DNA from: Oscillospiraceae bacterium
GTDB lineage: Bacteria > Bacillota > Clostridia > Oscillospirales > Ruminococcaceae
DNA: 40,803 nucleotides
Direction: 5' to 3'
Assembly: GCA_029007985.1 (NCBI GenBank)
Contig: JAQXIW010000040.1
Coordinates: 1 to 40,803, forward strand
Shown here: positions 6,256 through 14,791 of the stretch, in pieces
How positions within the stretch are numbered: position 1 is the first letter of the stretch
Layout: every line of letters begins with the position of its first letter
Translations under genes and position numbers: made by a program
The notes under the pieces: generated by a model
Seen by the model: only the letters and a program-made list of their open reading frames with translations
The model's database searches: none
Told to the model about the DNA's origin: nothing

Positions 6256-8861
6256 TGGTAATTAAATATAAAGTAAAAGATCTGGCGGCTGATTTTAATC
6301 TCAATACAAAGGCGACAATCGCTCAGTTGAGCGAGCTCTTTGGCACAGAGGTCAAACGGTCGACGGAACTGTCCGACACACAGGCGGATTTGGCTTTTGA
6401 ATTTTATTCAAAGAACGGCAGAATAGACAATTTTGCCGAATATCTCGCCCCTAAAAAAGAGGCAAAGCCTGTTGAAAAGACAGAAAAGAAGCAGGAGAAA
6501 AAACCTCTTGCAAAGAGCGAGGCAAAACCTGCCGAGCGCAGAGAAAACACGAATAAAGACACAAAACAAAAATCCGAGCCGGCAAAACAGACAAAAGGCG
6601 AAGGCAAAAACAACGCCCCGAGAGACAACCGCAGAGACGGCAAGGACGCAAAACCGCGGCAGAGACCGCAGAATACAAAGCCGGTGGCGAACAATCAAAA
6701 GCCGGCACAGGGCAATGCGCCGAAACAGAATACAAAGCCGGCACAAAAGCCTGTCGTCAAAGGAGACCCGAACGCACCTCTCAAGAGAGCTGACGGCACG
6801 GTCGTAGAAATGAACGGCTCAAAGCAGAAAAAGAATACGCAGGGCGAATATGTGCGCCGGGAAACAGTCACCGTCACGGTTGACACCCGTCAGCAGGGCT
6901 TTATAAATGTCAACAAGTTCGACGAAAAGTACGAACAGCTGGCACAGACAAAGCAGTACGGCGGCGGTCAAAAGAAAAAACAGGACGGCGGCAAGCAGAA
7001 AATTCAGAAAAAGAATCAAAATCAAAAGGGCAATTTCGGCAAAAAGAAAGTCGAAACAGAGGCTCAGAGACTCGAGAGACTTCAGCTTGAAAAGGCAAGA
7101 CACGCACAGCTCAAAGTACAGATTCCTGACGAAATCACGGTAGGCGAGTTGGCACAGAGACTCAAAGTCACCGCTTCACAGGTAATTATGAAGCTCATGG
7201 CTCTCGGCGTAATGGCAAATGTCTCTCAGGTTGTCGATTTTGACACAGCTTCTCTCGTTGCGGAAGAACTGGGCGCAAAGGTAGAAAAAGAAGTTATCGT
7301 AACAATCGAGGAAAGACTTTTCAGTGAAGAAATCGAAGATACCGATGAAAACAAAATTGAAAGAGCGCCTGTCGTTGTTGTAATGGGTCATGTCGACCAC
7401 GGCAAGACATCTATTCTCGACGCCATCAGGAATACAAATGTAACAAAGGGCGAAGCGGGCGGTATCACACAGCATATCGGCGCTTACCAGGTTACTGCCG
7501 GCGGCAAGAAAATCACATTCCTTGACACACCGGGCCACGAGGCGTTCACGGCAATGCGTCAGCGCGGAGCCATGATTACGGATATCGCCATTCGGGTTGT
7601 AGCGGCGGACGACGGTATCATGCCGCAGACCGTTGAGTCTATCAACCACGCAAAAGCGGCGGAAATCCCGATTATTGTCGCTATCAACAAAATGGATAAG
7701 CCGACAGCCAATCCGGACAGAGTTAAACAGGGTCTTACAGAATACGGTCTCGTGCCGGAAGAATGGGGCGGCGACACAATATGTGTTCCGGTGTCCGCCC
7801 TCACGGGAATGGGCATTGAAGATTTGCTTGAAAATGTAAATCTCCTTGCGGAAGTAAACGAATACAAGGCAAACCCGAACAGAAGAGCCAAGGGCGCAGT
7901 CATCGAGGCAAGACTCGATAAGGGCTTGGGCCCGGTCGCAACCGTCCTTGTTCAGAACGGTACTCTGCACAAAGGCGACGTACTCATCGCCGGCACGGCA
8001 GTAGGCCGAGTCAGAGTTATGACAAACGACAAGGGACAGAGAATAGAGGAGGCAGGCCCGTCAACACCTGTTGAAATAACAGGTCTTACGGAAGTGCCGT
8101 CCGCCGGCGACCTCTTTGACGCCGTCGAGGACGAAAAGCTGGCAAGAGAGCTTGCAGAAAAGCGTTCAAACGCCATAAAGGAAGAAAAATTCAATGCGGT
8201 ACAGAAAGTCACCCTCGACAACCTGTTCAGCCAGATTGCCCAGGGCGAAATGAAAGAATTGCCGATTATCGTAAAGGCGGATGTACAGGGCTCTGCCGAG
8301 GCGGTAAAGCAGTCGCTTGAAAAACTCACCAACGACGAAGTGCGCGTAAGAGTAATTCACGCCGCCGTAGGCGCGGTAAACAAATCCGATGTCATGCTAG
8401 CTTCCGCTTCAAATGCCATTATCATCGGTTTCAATGTCAGACCGGACGCCACTGCCAAACAGGACGCCGATCTCAACGAAGTTGAAATGAGATTCTACCG
8501 CGTTATTTACGACGCGATCGACGATGTAAAGGACGCTATGAAGGGCATGCTTGCGCCTAAATTCAGAGAGGTTGAGCTCGGTCAGGCGGAAGTCAGAAAT
8601 GTATACAAGATTTCCTCCGTCGGCACTATCGCAGGCTGTTATGTTAAGACGGGTAAAGTGGCAAGAAACGCCAAAATCCGTATTGTCCGCGACGGCATAG
8701 TTATCGCCGAGGACGAAATTTCATCACTGAGAAGATTCAAAGACGACGTAAAGGAAGTCGCACAGAGCTTCGAGTGCGGTATCGGCCTTGAAAAGTATCA
8801 GGATATTAAAGAAGGAGATATCTTCGAATCATTCATCATCGAAGAATATCGCGAAGACTGA
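6255..8861 (+). CDS. infB: translation initiation factor IF-2
   Basis: GTPase that positions initiator fMet-tRNA and drives subunit joining, 868 aa. Order: N-terminal IF2-N helix domain (about 1-55); a long low-complexity linker rich in Lys, Gln, Pro, Asn and Arg (about 75-285); a second IF2-N domain (about 295-350); GTPase domain from about 370; domains II-IV to the end. G-motifs: GHVDHGKTS (P-loop Lys384), DTPGHEAF and NKMDKP. The start is ATG 6255, set by GAAGGAG and the one-base overlap with ylxQ. An earlier in-frame ATG at 6216 lies inside ylxQ and lacks an SD. The linker accounts for several spurious open frames on the opposite strand. Confidence 0.98.
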   Translation: MVIKYKVKDLAADFNLNTKATIAQLSELFGTEVKRSTELSDTQADLAFEFYSKNGRIDNFAEYLAPKKEAKPVEKTEKKQEKKPLAKSEAKPAERRENTNKDTKQKSEPAKQTKGEGKNNAPRDNRRDGKDAKPRQRPQNTKPVANNQKPAQGNAPKQNTKPAQKPVVKGDPNAPLKRADGTVVEMNGSKQKKNTQGEYVRRETVTVTVDTRQQGFINVNKFDEKYEQLAQTKQYGGGQKKKQDGGKQKIQKKNQNQKGNFGKKKVETEAQRLERLQLEKARHAQLKVQIPDEITVGELAQRLKVTASQVIMKLMALGVMANVSQVVDFDTASLVAEELGAKVEKEVIVTIEERLFSEEIEDTDENKIERAPVVVVMGHVDHGKTSILDAIRNTNVTKGEAGGITQHIGAYQVTAGGKKITFLDTPGHEAFTAMRQRGAMITDIAIRVVAADDGIMPQTVESINHAKAAEIPIIVAINKMDKPTANPDRVKQGLTEYGLVPEEWGGDTICVPVSALTGMGIEDLLENVNLLAEVNEYKANPNRRAKGAVIEARLDKGLGPVATVLVQNGTLHKGDVLIAGTAVGRVRVMTNDKGQRIEEAGPSTPVEITGLTEVPSAGDLFDAVEDEKLARELAEKRSNAIKEEKFNAVQKVTLDNLFSQIAQGEMKELPIIVKADVQGSAEAVKQSLEKLTNDEVRVRVIHAAVGAVNKSDVMLASASNAIIIGFNVRPDATAKQDADLNEVEMRFYRVIYDAIDDVKDAMKGMLAPKFREVELGQAEVRNVYKISSVGTIAGCYVKTGKVARNAKIRIVRDGIVIAEDEISSLRRFKDDVKEVAQSFECGIGLEKYQDIKEGDIFESFIIEEYRED

Positions 8862-8871
8862 TTTACAAAGA

Positions 8872-8894
8872 GACAAAGCGGTATCCGCTTTGTC
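8872..8894 (+). promoter_or_regulatory. intercistronic hairpin between infB and rbfA
   Basis: Perfect 10-bp stem GACAAAGCGG (8872-8881) / CCGCTTTGTC (8885-8894) with a TAT loop, in the 54-bp gap between infB and rbfA. No real T-tract follows (TTGAATAT), so strong termination is unlikely. It may be an mRNA-processing or stability element, or a weak attenuator that lowers downstream expression. Confidence 0.6.
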
Positions 8895-8915
8895 TTGAAT
8901 ATACAGGAGTAAAAA

Positions 8916-9266
8916 ATGGGTTCGGCAAAGAACGAAAGATTAAACGAAGATATTAAAAAAGAGCTTATTTCGATAGTAAGCGACATGAAAGACCCTCGCC
9001 TCGACTGTTTTTGGACGATAATGCGTGTGGAGACCGCTCCGGATTTGACAAATGCAAAAGTCCATGTGAGCGTACTCGGCTCGGAGGAGGTCACAAAGGA
9101 CTGCATTAAGGCACTCAACAAGGCTCAGGGTCACATTAGAGGAGAACTGTCCAAAAGACTGCACATCAGACGCTCGCCGGAATTTGTTTTCGTAAAAGAC
9201 GAAGGCGCGGCTTATGCCCGGCACATTGAGGACATCCTCAGGGAAATCAAAAAGAATGACAACTAA
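8916..9266 (+). CDS. rbfA: ribosome-binding factor A
   Basis: Late 30S-assembly factor with a KH-like fold, 116 aa (typical). Motifs: ERLNEDIKKELISIVSDMKDPRL near the N-terminus (family: i..eL..il..e.kDPRl), APDLTNAKVHVSVLG in the middle, and LSKRLHIRRSPEFVFVKDE (the R-x-x-P-x-L/F-x-F segment). AGGAG lies 6-7 nt before the ATG. It follows infB as in most bacteria, separated by a hairpin. Its end overlaps nrnA by 11 nt. Confidence 0.96.
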   Translation: MGSAKNERLNEDIKKELISIVSDMKDPRLDCFWTIMRVETAPDLTNAKVHVSVLGSEEVTKDCIKALNKAQGHIRGELSKRLHIRRSPEFVFVKDEGAAYARHIEDILREIKKNDN

Positions 9267-10239
9267 AATCAGCGCCGAAAAAGCGGCGCAAATGCTTAAA
9301 AATTGGGATAATATTCTCATCCTCTGCCACAAAAACCCGGACGGCGACACATTGGGAAGCGGCGCCGGTCTGTGTCATGCGCTGTGCAATATGGGTAAAA
9401 ATTGTAAAGTACGGTGCAGCGACACGATACCGGCAAAGTATGATTATATGGAAATCCCCCTTTTTTGCGGCGAATATGAGCCGGAGCACATTGTCGCAGT
9501 AGATGTCGCAGGCGAAAATTTGCTGGGAGACAATCTTTCACATTATCGGGACAAAATCGAACTGGACATTGACCACCACGCCACAAATTCAGAATTTGCA
9601 AAGTTTTTATGTCTTAAAAGCGACTATCCGGCGGCGGCTCAGCTGGTGTATGAGATTATTCTCGCCATGGGCGAAAAAATTACGCCGCTTATCGCGGATT
9701 GCCTGCACACAGGCATATTGACCGACACGGGCTGTTTCAAATACCCGGCGACCACGCCCCAAACTCTCATCACGGCGGCTCGCCTTATGGAGTCGGGCGC
9801 AAATCACAAATGGCTGGCAGAGAGATTCTTTATGCAAAAGAGCGCAAAAACCGTAGCTTTGGAAAAGTTTGCTCTGAACAATCTGGAATACGGCTTTGAC
9901 GGAAGATACGCCTTGCTTGTACTCGATTCAAAAACCATTGCGGAAATACAGCCGCAGACAACAGATACGGACGGCTTGTCCTCATTTGCCAGAGATTTTG
10001 AGGGCGTTGAGGTGTCCGTGTTGCTGAGGCAGACGGGCGAAAACACATATAAAGTGTCGGTGAGAACTTCGGAAAAAGCCGACGCAACAAAAATAGCCTG
10101 TGCATTCGGCGGCGGCGGTCATGTCAGAGCCCGGGGGGCCACGGCAACAGGCGATATTGACGATATTAAAAAAATTCTCACAGAGAAAGTAAAACGGGAA
10201 CTATGTCAGCAGACAGAACAGACAGAAACGGAATTGTAA
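9256..10239 (+). CDS. nrnA: bifunctional oligoribonuclease/PAP phosphatase NrnA (DHH family)
   Basis: DHH-DHHA1 phosphoesterase, 327 aa. B. subtilis NrnA degrades 2-5-nt RNAs (nanoRNA), and also pGpG-type dinucleotides, and dephosphorylates 3'-phosphoadenosine-5'-phosphate. Motifs in order: ILCHKNPDGDTLGSG (motif I), VDVAG (motif II Asp), DIDHHATN (motif III, the DHH), TDTGCFKYPATTPQT (motif IV), and the C-terminal DHHA1 substrate loop GGGGHVRARGA. The start at 9256 is used because the frame upstream lies inside rbfA; the SD (AGGGAA) is weak and coupling to rbfA is likely. Truncated dinucleotide products of the EAL enzyme encoded at 38762-40447 could be its substrates, but this is inference. 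Confidence 0.92.
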   Translation: MTTKISAEKAAQMLKNWDNILILCHKNPDGDTLGSGAGLCHALCNMGKNCKVRCSDTIPAKYDYMEIPLFCGEYEPEHIVAVDVAGENLLGDNLSHYRDKIELDIDHHATNSEFAKFLCLKSDYPAAAQLVYEIILAMGEKITPLIADCLHTGILTDTGCFKYPATTPQTLITAARLMESGANHKWLAERFFMQKSAKTVALEKFALNNLEYGFDGRYALLVLDSKTIAEIQPQTTDTDGLSSFARDFEGVEVSVLLRQTGENTYKVSVRTSEKADATKIACAFGGGGHVRARGATATGDIDDIKKILTEKVKRELCQQTEQTETEL

Positions 10240-11114
10240 TTTTATATAAAGATTCGGGTTGGACAAGCTTTGACGCCGTCGCAAAGGCAAGGGGGATACT
10301 TGCCACGAGAAAGGTGGGTCATTCCGGCACGCTCGACCCTATGGCTACCGGCGTTTTGCCTATTTTTCTGGGCAGAGCCACAAAAGCCATAAATATGCAG
10401 ATAATAAAAGACAAAGAGTATATTGCCGTTTTCGCGCTGGGCAAAAACACCGATACCGGCGACATAACCGGTGAAATCATTAAAGAAAGACCGGTTGCGG
10501 TCGGCAAAGAAGATGTTCTGCGGCAACTGGAAAAATTCAAAGGCGACATAATTCAGTATCCGCCTATGTATTCCGCCGTTAAGGTAAACGGACAGCCACT
10601 CTATAAGCTGGCGCGACAGGGCATCACGGTTGAGCGAAAACCGCGCACTGTCACAATTAAAGAGATAGAGCTTTTGAATGACGAAACCTTGGACGGCAAT
10701 ATGTACAAAATCCGCGTTCTTTGCAGCGAGGGCACATATATACGCACACTTGTCGAGGACATAGGCGAAAATCTCGGATGCGGGGCGGTTTTGACATATC
10801 TTTGTCGCACAAAAGCCTGCGGATACACCTTGGACGAGGCTGTTTCGATAGAGGGCTTGCAGCGGGCGAGAAACGACGGCACCATCGACTCTCTTGTGAG
10901 AGAGACGGACACTTTGTTCAAACATCTGGACAGGCTCAATCTTTCAAGACAGCTCGCACAGAGGCTGCTCAACGGTGCCGGCAGCCGTATATCAAAAGCC
11001 GACGGCGTATACAGGGCATATTACAAAGATAAATTTTATGCCGTTGTGTCAATAAAAGACAAAAAAATGGAATTGGTAAAACTTTTTGTTGAAAAGGAAA
11101 AGGAAGAAATATAA
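10203..11114 (+). CDS. truB: tRNA pseudouridine(55) synthase TruB
   Basis: Makes pseudouridine at position 55 in the T-loop of tRNAs, 303 aa, cytosolic. Motifs: DSGWTSFDAV (about 17-26; family KPaGwTSFdvV, the Lys-Pro replaced by Asp-Ser), GHSGTLDPMATGVLP (catalytic Asp45), KDKEYIAVFALGKNTDTGD (Tyr and Leu of the active site) and GTYIRTLVEDIG. The start ATG 10203 lies inside the end of nrnA (37-nt overlap). No later in-frame start precedes the conserved fold, so translation is probably coupled. The stop overlaps the ribF start (TAATG). Confidence 0.96.
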   Translation: MSADRTDRNGIVILYKDSGWTSFDAVAKARGILATRKVGHSGTLDPMATGVLPIFLGRATKAINMQIIKDKEYIAVFALGKNTDTGDITGEIIKERPVAVGKEDVLRQLEKFKGDIIQYPPMYSAVKVNGQPLYKLARQGITVERKPRTVTIKEIELLNDETLDGNMYKIRVLCSEGTYIRTLVEDIGENLGCGAVLTYLCRTKACGYTLDEAVSIEGLQRARNDGTIDSLVRETDTLFKHLDRLNLSRQLAQRLLNGAGSRISKADGVYRAYYKDKFYAVVSIKDKKMELVKLFVEKEKEEI

Positions 11115-12040
11115 TGCTTGAAATAAATGATATTTCATGGCGCAACGACAAAAAATGCGCCGTTGCTCTGGGATATTTTGACGGCGTTCACATCGCCCAC
11201 CAGTATCTCATCAAAGAAATGGAAAAATGCGCCGAAAAAGAGGGCCTGCAAAAAGCAATTTTTACATTTACAAAAAGCATTAAATTGGGCCACAAAGGGA
11301 AGGATATCTACAACCGGGAACAGAAAAAAGAAGTCATGGACAAAATCGGCATAGAACTTTTCTATTCACCGGACTTTTCGGTGTTTTCATCGCTGACGCC
11401 GGAAGAGTTTGTCAAAGATGTTCTTGTCGACTCAATGGGCGCAAAAGCGGTTTTCTGCGGTGAAAATTTCTTTTTCGGAAAAAACAGACGGGGCAATGTT
11501 CGGGTATTGGCACAGCTGTGCGATAAATACGGGTTGGAATTTAACAAGGTCGATACGATAGAGGCGGACGGCGAAATTGTGTCCAGCACACTGGTCAGAA
11601 ACACTCTTGAAGCCGGCGATATGGAAAAAGCGGGTAAACTGCTGGGCAGACCGTACGCCGTCAACTTTGAGGTGGTGCATGGCAAAAAAATCGGCAGACA
11701 GATGGGAACGCCGACGATAAATCAAGTTTACCCGGACAGCATGTGTACGCCGAAGCCGGGCGTGTACATTACGAGAACTACTGTAGACGGCGTTATGTAT
11801 GCCTCGGCGACCGGGTTCGGTTCGCGCCCGACGGTAAACGGTACATCAATCACCTGTGAAACCTTTATAAAAGGCTTTGACGGCGATTTGTACGGCAGAA
11901 AAATAAAAGTGGAGTTTTTCAAATATTTGTTCGGCTCGGTGAAATTTGACTCTCTCAAAGAACTTTCCCGGATGATAACCGATTCGGCAAACAAAAGTCG
12001 GATTTTCCTTGAAAACGGCGGATATTTGGATAAAAAATAA
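11114..12040 (+). CDS. ribF: bifunctional riboflavin kinase/FAD synthetase
   Basis: Converts riboflavin to FMN and FMN to FAD, 308 aa, cytosolic. The N-terminal FAD synthetase half is a nucleotidyltransferase fold: ALGYFDGVHIAHQYLI (the H-x-x-H-like nucleotide loop; family GxFDGvHrGHq), CGENFFFGKNRRGNV and SSTLVRN (the S-S-T-x-I/V-R segment). The C-terminal kinase half: GKKIGRQMGTPTIN (family GxxxGRxLGfPTAN, Phe replaced by Thr), GFGSRPTVNG and ETFIKGFDGDLYG with the catalytic Glu. The second His of the G-H-R-G-H loop falls in IAHQ. It is last in the operon. The rpsO promoter begins 11 bp after its stop, with no terminator between. Confidence 0.95.
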   Translation: MLEINDISWRNDKKCAVALGYFDGVHIAHQYLIKEMEKCAEKEGLQKAIFTFTKSIKLGHKGKDIYNREQKKEVMDKIGIELFYSPDFSVFSSLTPEEFVKDVLVDSMGAKAVFCGENFFFGKNRRGNVRVLAQLCDKYGLEFNKVDTIEADGEIVSSTLVRNTLEAGDMEKAGKLLGRPYAVNFEVVHGKKIGRQMGTPTINQVYPDSMCTPKPGVYITRTTVDGVMYASATGFGSRPTVNGTSITCETFIKGFDGDLYGRKIKVEFFKYLFGSVKFDSLKELSRMITDSANKSRIFLENGGYLDKK

Positions 12041-12051
12041 TATATAATCAC

Positions 12052-12080
12052 TTTACAAATTTTCAATTAAATGATATAAT
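12052..12080 (+). promoter_or_regulatory. sigma-A promoter of rpsO
   Basis: TTTACA (12052-12057), 17 nt, then TATAAT (12075-12080) with TGA directly upstream. This is a strong extended -10 promoter. Transcription would begin near 12087. Confidence 0.9.
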
Positions 12081-12085
12081 CTTTG

Positions 12086-12180
12086 GGTGACCTATGAATC
12101 GGTTTAAGGGTAAAGTCCGTGGGGACATTCACCGGCCTTATACTGAGTCAAAGGCAAATAAACAGAAAGGTGAAATTAAA
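12086..12180 (+). promoter_or_regulatory. rpsO leader, candidate S15 autoregulatory site
   Basis: About 95 nt of leader lie between the transcription start and the rpsO ATG. A helix GGTGA (12086-12090) / TCACC (12129-12133) can enclose a hairpin GTCC (12115-12118) / GGAC (12123-12126) with a 4-nt loop, plus a weak CC/GG pair (12091-12092 / 12101-12102). This is a possible three-way junction, like the S15-binding site in 16S rRNA. A further hairpin GCCTT / AAGGC follows before the SD. S15 leaders that repress rpsO translation are known in several bacteria. The pairing was worked out by eye and is not tested. Confidence 0.55.
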
Positions 12181-12438
12181 ATGATCAACAAGAACGAAAT
12201 CATCGCTCAGTACGCAACACACGAAGGCGACACAGGCTCTCCTGAGGTTCAGATTGCTCTTCTCACAGCCAGAATCAACCACCTCACAGAGCACCTCAAA
12301 TCAAACAAACAGGACAACCACTCAAGAAGAGGCCTCTTCAAGATGATCGGTCGTCGTAGAAACCTTCTCGCTTACCTCCAGAAGAACGATATCGAAAGAT
12401 ACCGTGCAATCGTTGCTAAGCTCGGTCTTCGTAAGTAA
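12181..12438 (+). CDS. rpsO: 30S ribosomal protein S15
   Basis: Primary 16S rRNA-binding protein of the platform, 85 aa after the start Met is placed at 12181 (usual length 85-89). Motifs: [39 protein letters not shown] and [10 protein letters not shown], all standard S15 RNA-contact segments. AAAGGTG lies 8 nt before the ATG. An upstream in-frame ATG (12094) would run through the structured leader and is rejected. rpsO then pnp is the arrangement also seen in E. coli. Confidence 0.98.
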   Translation: MINKNEIIAQYATHEGDTGSPEVQIALLTARINHLTEHLKSNKQDNHSRRGLFKMIGRRRNLLAYLQKNDIERYRAIVAKLGLRK

Positions 12439-12452
12439 TTTACAGAGAGTAC

Positions 12453-12477
12453 AAGGCAGATGGCAACATCTGCCTTT
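12453..12477 (+). terminator. hairpin after rpsO (weak terminator or processing site)
   Basis: Perfect 10-bp stem AAGGCAGATG (12453-12462) / CATCTGCCTT (12467-12476) with a GCAA tetraloop, but only three T residues follow. Readthrough into pnp is likely; a role in mRNA processing is equally possible. Confidence 0.7.
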
Positions 12478-12503
12478 AAGTCTGTAAATACACAAAATTT
12501 TTA

Positions 12504-12531
12504 TTGTCAACACGGCAAGAGATGATATTAT
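12504..12531 (+). promoter_or_regulatory. candidate promoter of pnp
   Basis: TTGTCA (12504-12509), 16 nt, then TATTAT (12526-12531) preceded by TGA. Each hexamer has five of six consensus bases. Transcripts from it would start inside the long pnp leader hairpin. Confidence 0.55.
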
Positions 12532-12604
12532 ATTTAGCATTACATTGAGCTTTTGTGTGCTCACAAAGGCTGAACTTATTGCTAAAAATATAGTCTCTCT
12601 TGCC
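12514..12604 (+). promoter_or_regulatory. long imperfect stem-loop in the pnp leader
   Basis: The outer arms GGCAAGAGA (12514-12522) / TCTCTTGCC (12596-12604) pair perfectly. An A+T-rich continuation includes TTTAGC (12533-12538) / GCTAAA (12581-12586). An inner 10-bp hairpin AGCTTTTGTG (12548-12557) / CACAAAGGCT (12562-12571) has one G-U pair and a 4-nt loop. The whole forms a hairpin about 90 nt long that ends 28 nt before the pnp ATG. In E. coli a comparable pnp leader duplex is cut by RNase III and used for PNPase autoregulation; the same role here is inferred. Confidence 0.7.
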
Positions 12605-12632
12605 ATAGAAATTATGAAAAGGAGATTTAATT

Positions 12633-14738
12633 ATGAGTTTCAGAGTATTTGAAACAACATTTGCCGGCAGAAAACTCACGGTTGAAACAGGCAAAATGTG
12701 CTGTCTTTCAAACGGCTCCTGCCTTGTAAGATACGGCGAAACGGCAGTCCTCGCCAATGTTACAATGAGCCAAAAACCGAGGGACGGCATTGACTTTTTC
12801 CCGCTGTCTGTTGACTTTGAGGAAAAAATTTATTCGGTGGGCAGAATCCCGGGCTCATTCCGGAGAAGAGAGGGCAGACCTGCCGAAAGCGGCATACTCT
12901 CTTCACGCGTAGTCGACAGACCTATGCGCCCGCTTTTCCCAAAGGATATGAGAAACGATGTATCAATCGTTATGACCGTTATGTCGGTTGACCCGGACTG
13001 CGACCCGACAATTGTCGGCATGCTCGGCGCAATTATTGCCACATGTATTTCAGATGTACCTTTCAACGGCCCAATCGGCGGTATTTCCGTAGGTCTTGTG
13101 GACGGTGAAATTGTTCTCATGCCGAATGCAGAGCAGAACAAAAACAACAAGCTCGACCTCACTCTCGTATGCTCAAAAGAAAAGGTCGTCATGATTGAGG
13201 CCGGTGCATACGAAGTACCGGAAGATGTCATGCTCAACGCAATTAAGACAGGTCATGAGGAAATCAAAAAATTTATTGAATTTGTTGATGAAATCGTAAA
13301 GGAAATCGGCAAGCCGAAATTTGATTTCCAGCACATTGAAGTCGACCACGACATGTTCGAGGCAATCAAGGAATTTGCGGTTGACGCCGTAAAAGCAGCT
13401 CTTGACACAGACGACAAAACAGAGAGAGATGCAAGACTTGTCCCTGTATATGCAGATGTTCACGCAAAATTTGACGAAATTTATCCGGAACAGACAGCAA
13501 TGATCGACGAGTGCCTGTACAAGCTCCAGAAATTCGTTGTCCGCTCCTGGCTCATCAACGAGGGCAAGCGTGTAGACGGCAGAGGCATTGACGACATCAG
13601 ACCGCTGTCCGCGGAGGTTGGCCTTTTGCCGAGAGTTCACGGCTCGGGTATGTTCACCCGCGGTCAGACACAGGTGCTCTCAATCGCCACACTCGGCACA
13701 CAGAAAGACGGCCAGCTCATCGACGGTTTGCAGGATATCTACGAAAAGAAATACATGCACCAGTATAACATGCCGCCTTATTCCACAGGCGAGGCAAGAC
13801 CTCTCAGAAGCGCCGGCAGAAGAGAAATCGGTCACGGCGCACTTGCGGAAAGAGCTCTTGTACCGGTACTTCCGAGTCAGGAAGAATTCCCTTATGTAAT
13901 CAGAGTGGTTTCCGAGGTCCTTTCTTCAAACGGCTCCACATCACAGGCTTCAATCTGCGGCTCCACCCTTGCTCTTATGGATGCAGGCGTACCGATTAAA
14001 GAGCCTGTTGCCGGCATCTCCTGCGGTCTTATCACGGACGGCGACAGATGGATGACAATGGTTGACATTCAGGGTATCGAAGACTTCTTCGGCGATATGG
14101 ACTTCAAAGTCGGCGGCACAAGAAACGGTATCACAGCTATTCAGGTTGACATTAAGGTTGACGGTCTCACTTACGATATCATTGCCGAAGCATTTGAAAA
14201 ATGCCGCAAAGCAAGACTTCATATTCTCAACGACATTATGGCTCCTGTTATTGCAGAGCCGAGAAAAGAGCTCTCAAAGTATGCTCCGAAGATGAAGAAC
14301 CTCAAGATCGACCCTGAAAAGATTAAGGATGTTATCGGCAAGGGCGGCAAGGTTATTCAGAAGATTTGTGCCGAATGCAATGTTACGATTGACATCGACG
14401 ACGACGGCAGTGTATTTATCGCCGGTCTCGATACACAGATGATTGAAGCGGCATACACAATCATCAAAACTATTGTTGAAGATCCGGAAGTCGGCGCAAT
14501 TTACAAGGGCGTTGTAACAAGACTTATGAACTTCGGTGCATTTGTTGAGATTGCTCCGGGCAAGGAAGGCCTTGTACACATCTCAAAACTCGATGAAAAG
14601 AGAGTGGCAAAAGTTGAAGATGTCGTTAATGTCGGCGACGAAATCGTAGTTATGGTTACTGAAATCGACGACCAGGGCAGAATCAACCTTTCCAGAAAAG
14701 ACGCAATTGCAAAGCTCAGCGAAAAGCAGAACGGTTAA
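12633..14738 (+). CDS. pnp: polyribonucleotide nucleotidyltransferase (PNPase)
   Basis: Phosphorolytic 3'-5' exoribonuclease, trimeric, a central enzyme of RNA decay, 701 aa (typical). Domains: first RNase PH-like domain (about 1-140, with RREGRPAESGILSSRVVDRP), linker helical domain (about 145-310), second RNase PH-like domain (about 315-545, with RGQTQVLS and the GSTLALMDAGVP core), KH (about 555-610, VIGKGGKVIQKI) and S1 (about 620-690, GVVTRLMNFGAFVEI). AAGGAG precedes the ATG. It has its own candidate promoter and a long leader hairpin downstream of rpsO. Confidence 0.98.
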   Translation: MSFRVFETTFAGRKLTVETGKMCCLSNGSCLVRYGETAVLANVTMSQKPRDGIDFFPLSVDFEEKIYSVGRIPGSFRRREGRPAESGILSSRVVDRPMRPLFPKDMRNDVSIVMTVMSVDPDCDPTIVGMLGAIIATCISDVPFNGPIGGISVGLVDGEIVLMPNAEQNKNNKLDLTLVCSKEKVVMIEAGAYEVPEDVMLNAIKTGHEEIKKFIEFVDEIVKEIGKPKFDFQHIEVDHDMFEAIKEFAVDAVKAALDTDDKTERDARLVPVYADVHAKFDEIYPEQTAMIDECLYKLQKFVVRSWLINEGKRVDGRGIDDIRPLSAEVGLLPRVHGSGMFTRGQTQVLSIATLGTQKDGQLIDGLQDIYEKKYMHQYNMPPYSTGEARPLRSAGRREIGHGALAERALVPVLPSQEEFPYVIRVVSEVLSSNGSTSQASICGSTLALMDAGVPIKEPVAGISCGLITDGDRWMTMVDIQGIEDFFGDMDFKVGGTRNGITAIQVDIKVDGLTYDIIAEAFEKCRKARLHILNDIMAPVIAEPRKELSKYAPKMKNLKIDPEKIKDVIGKGGKVIQKICAECNVTIDIDDDGSVFIAGLDTQMIEAAYTIIKTIVEDPEVGAIYKGVVTRLMNFGAFVEIAPGKEGLVHISKLDEKRVAKVEDVVNVGDEIVVMVTEIDDQGRINLSRKDAIAKLSEKQNG

Positions 14739-14746
14739 TATAATAT

Positions 14747-14778
14747 AAAGGTGTCTGCAAAGACACCTTTTAATTTTT
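14747..14778 (+). terminator. terminator of pnp
   Basis: Perfect 10-bp stem AAAGGTGTCT (14747-14756) / AGACACCTTT (14761-14770) with a GCAA loop, then TTTTAATTTTT, 8 nt after the pnp stop. Confidence 0.9.
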
Positions 14779-14791
14779 ACGGAGTATATAT

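Noticed and set aside
6404-7107. Several open frames opposite the infB linker
   Set aside because: They are shadows of the low-complexity Lys/Gln/Pro-coding stretch.
7176-7970. 264-codon open frame on the minus strand
   Set aside because: It is fully inside infB, with no SD or family resemblance. The strong codon bias of infB leaves its opposite strand open by chance.
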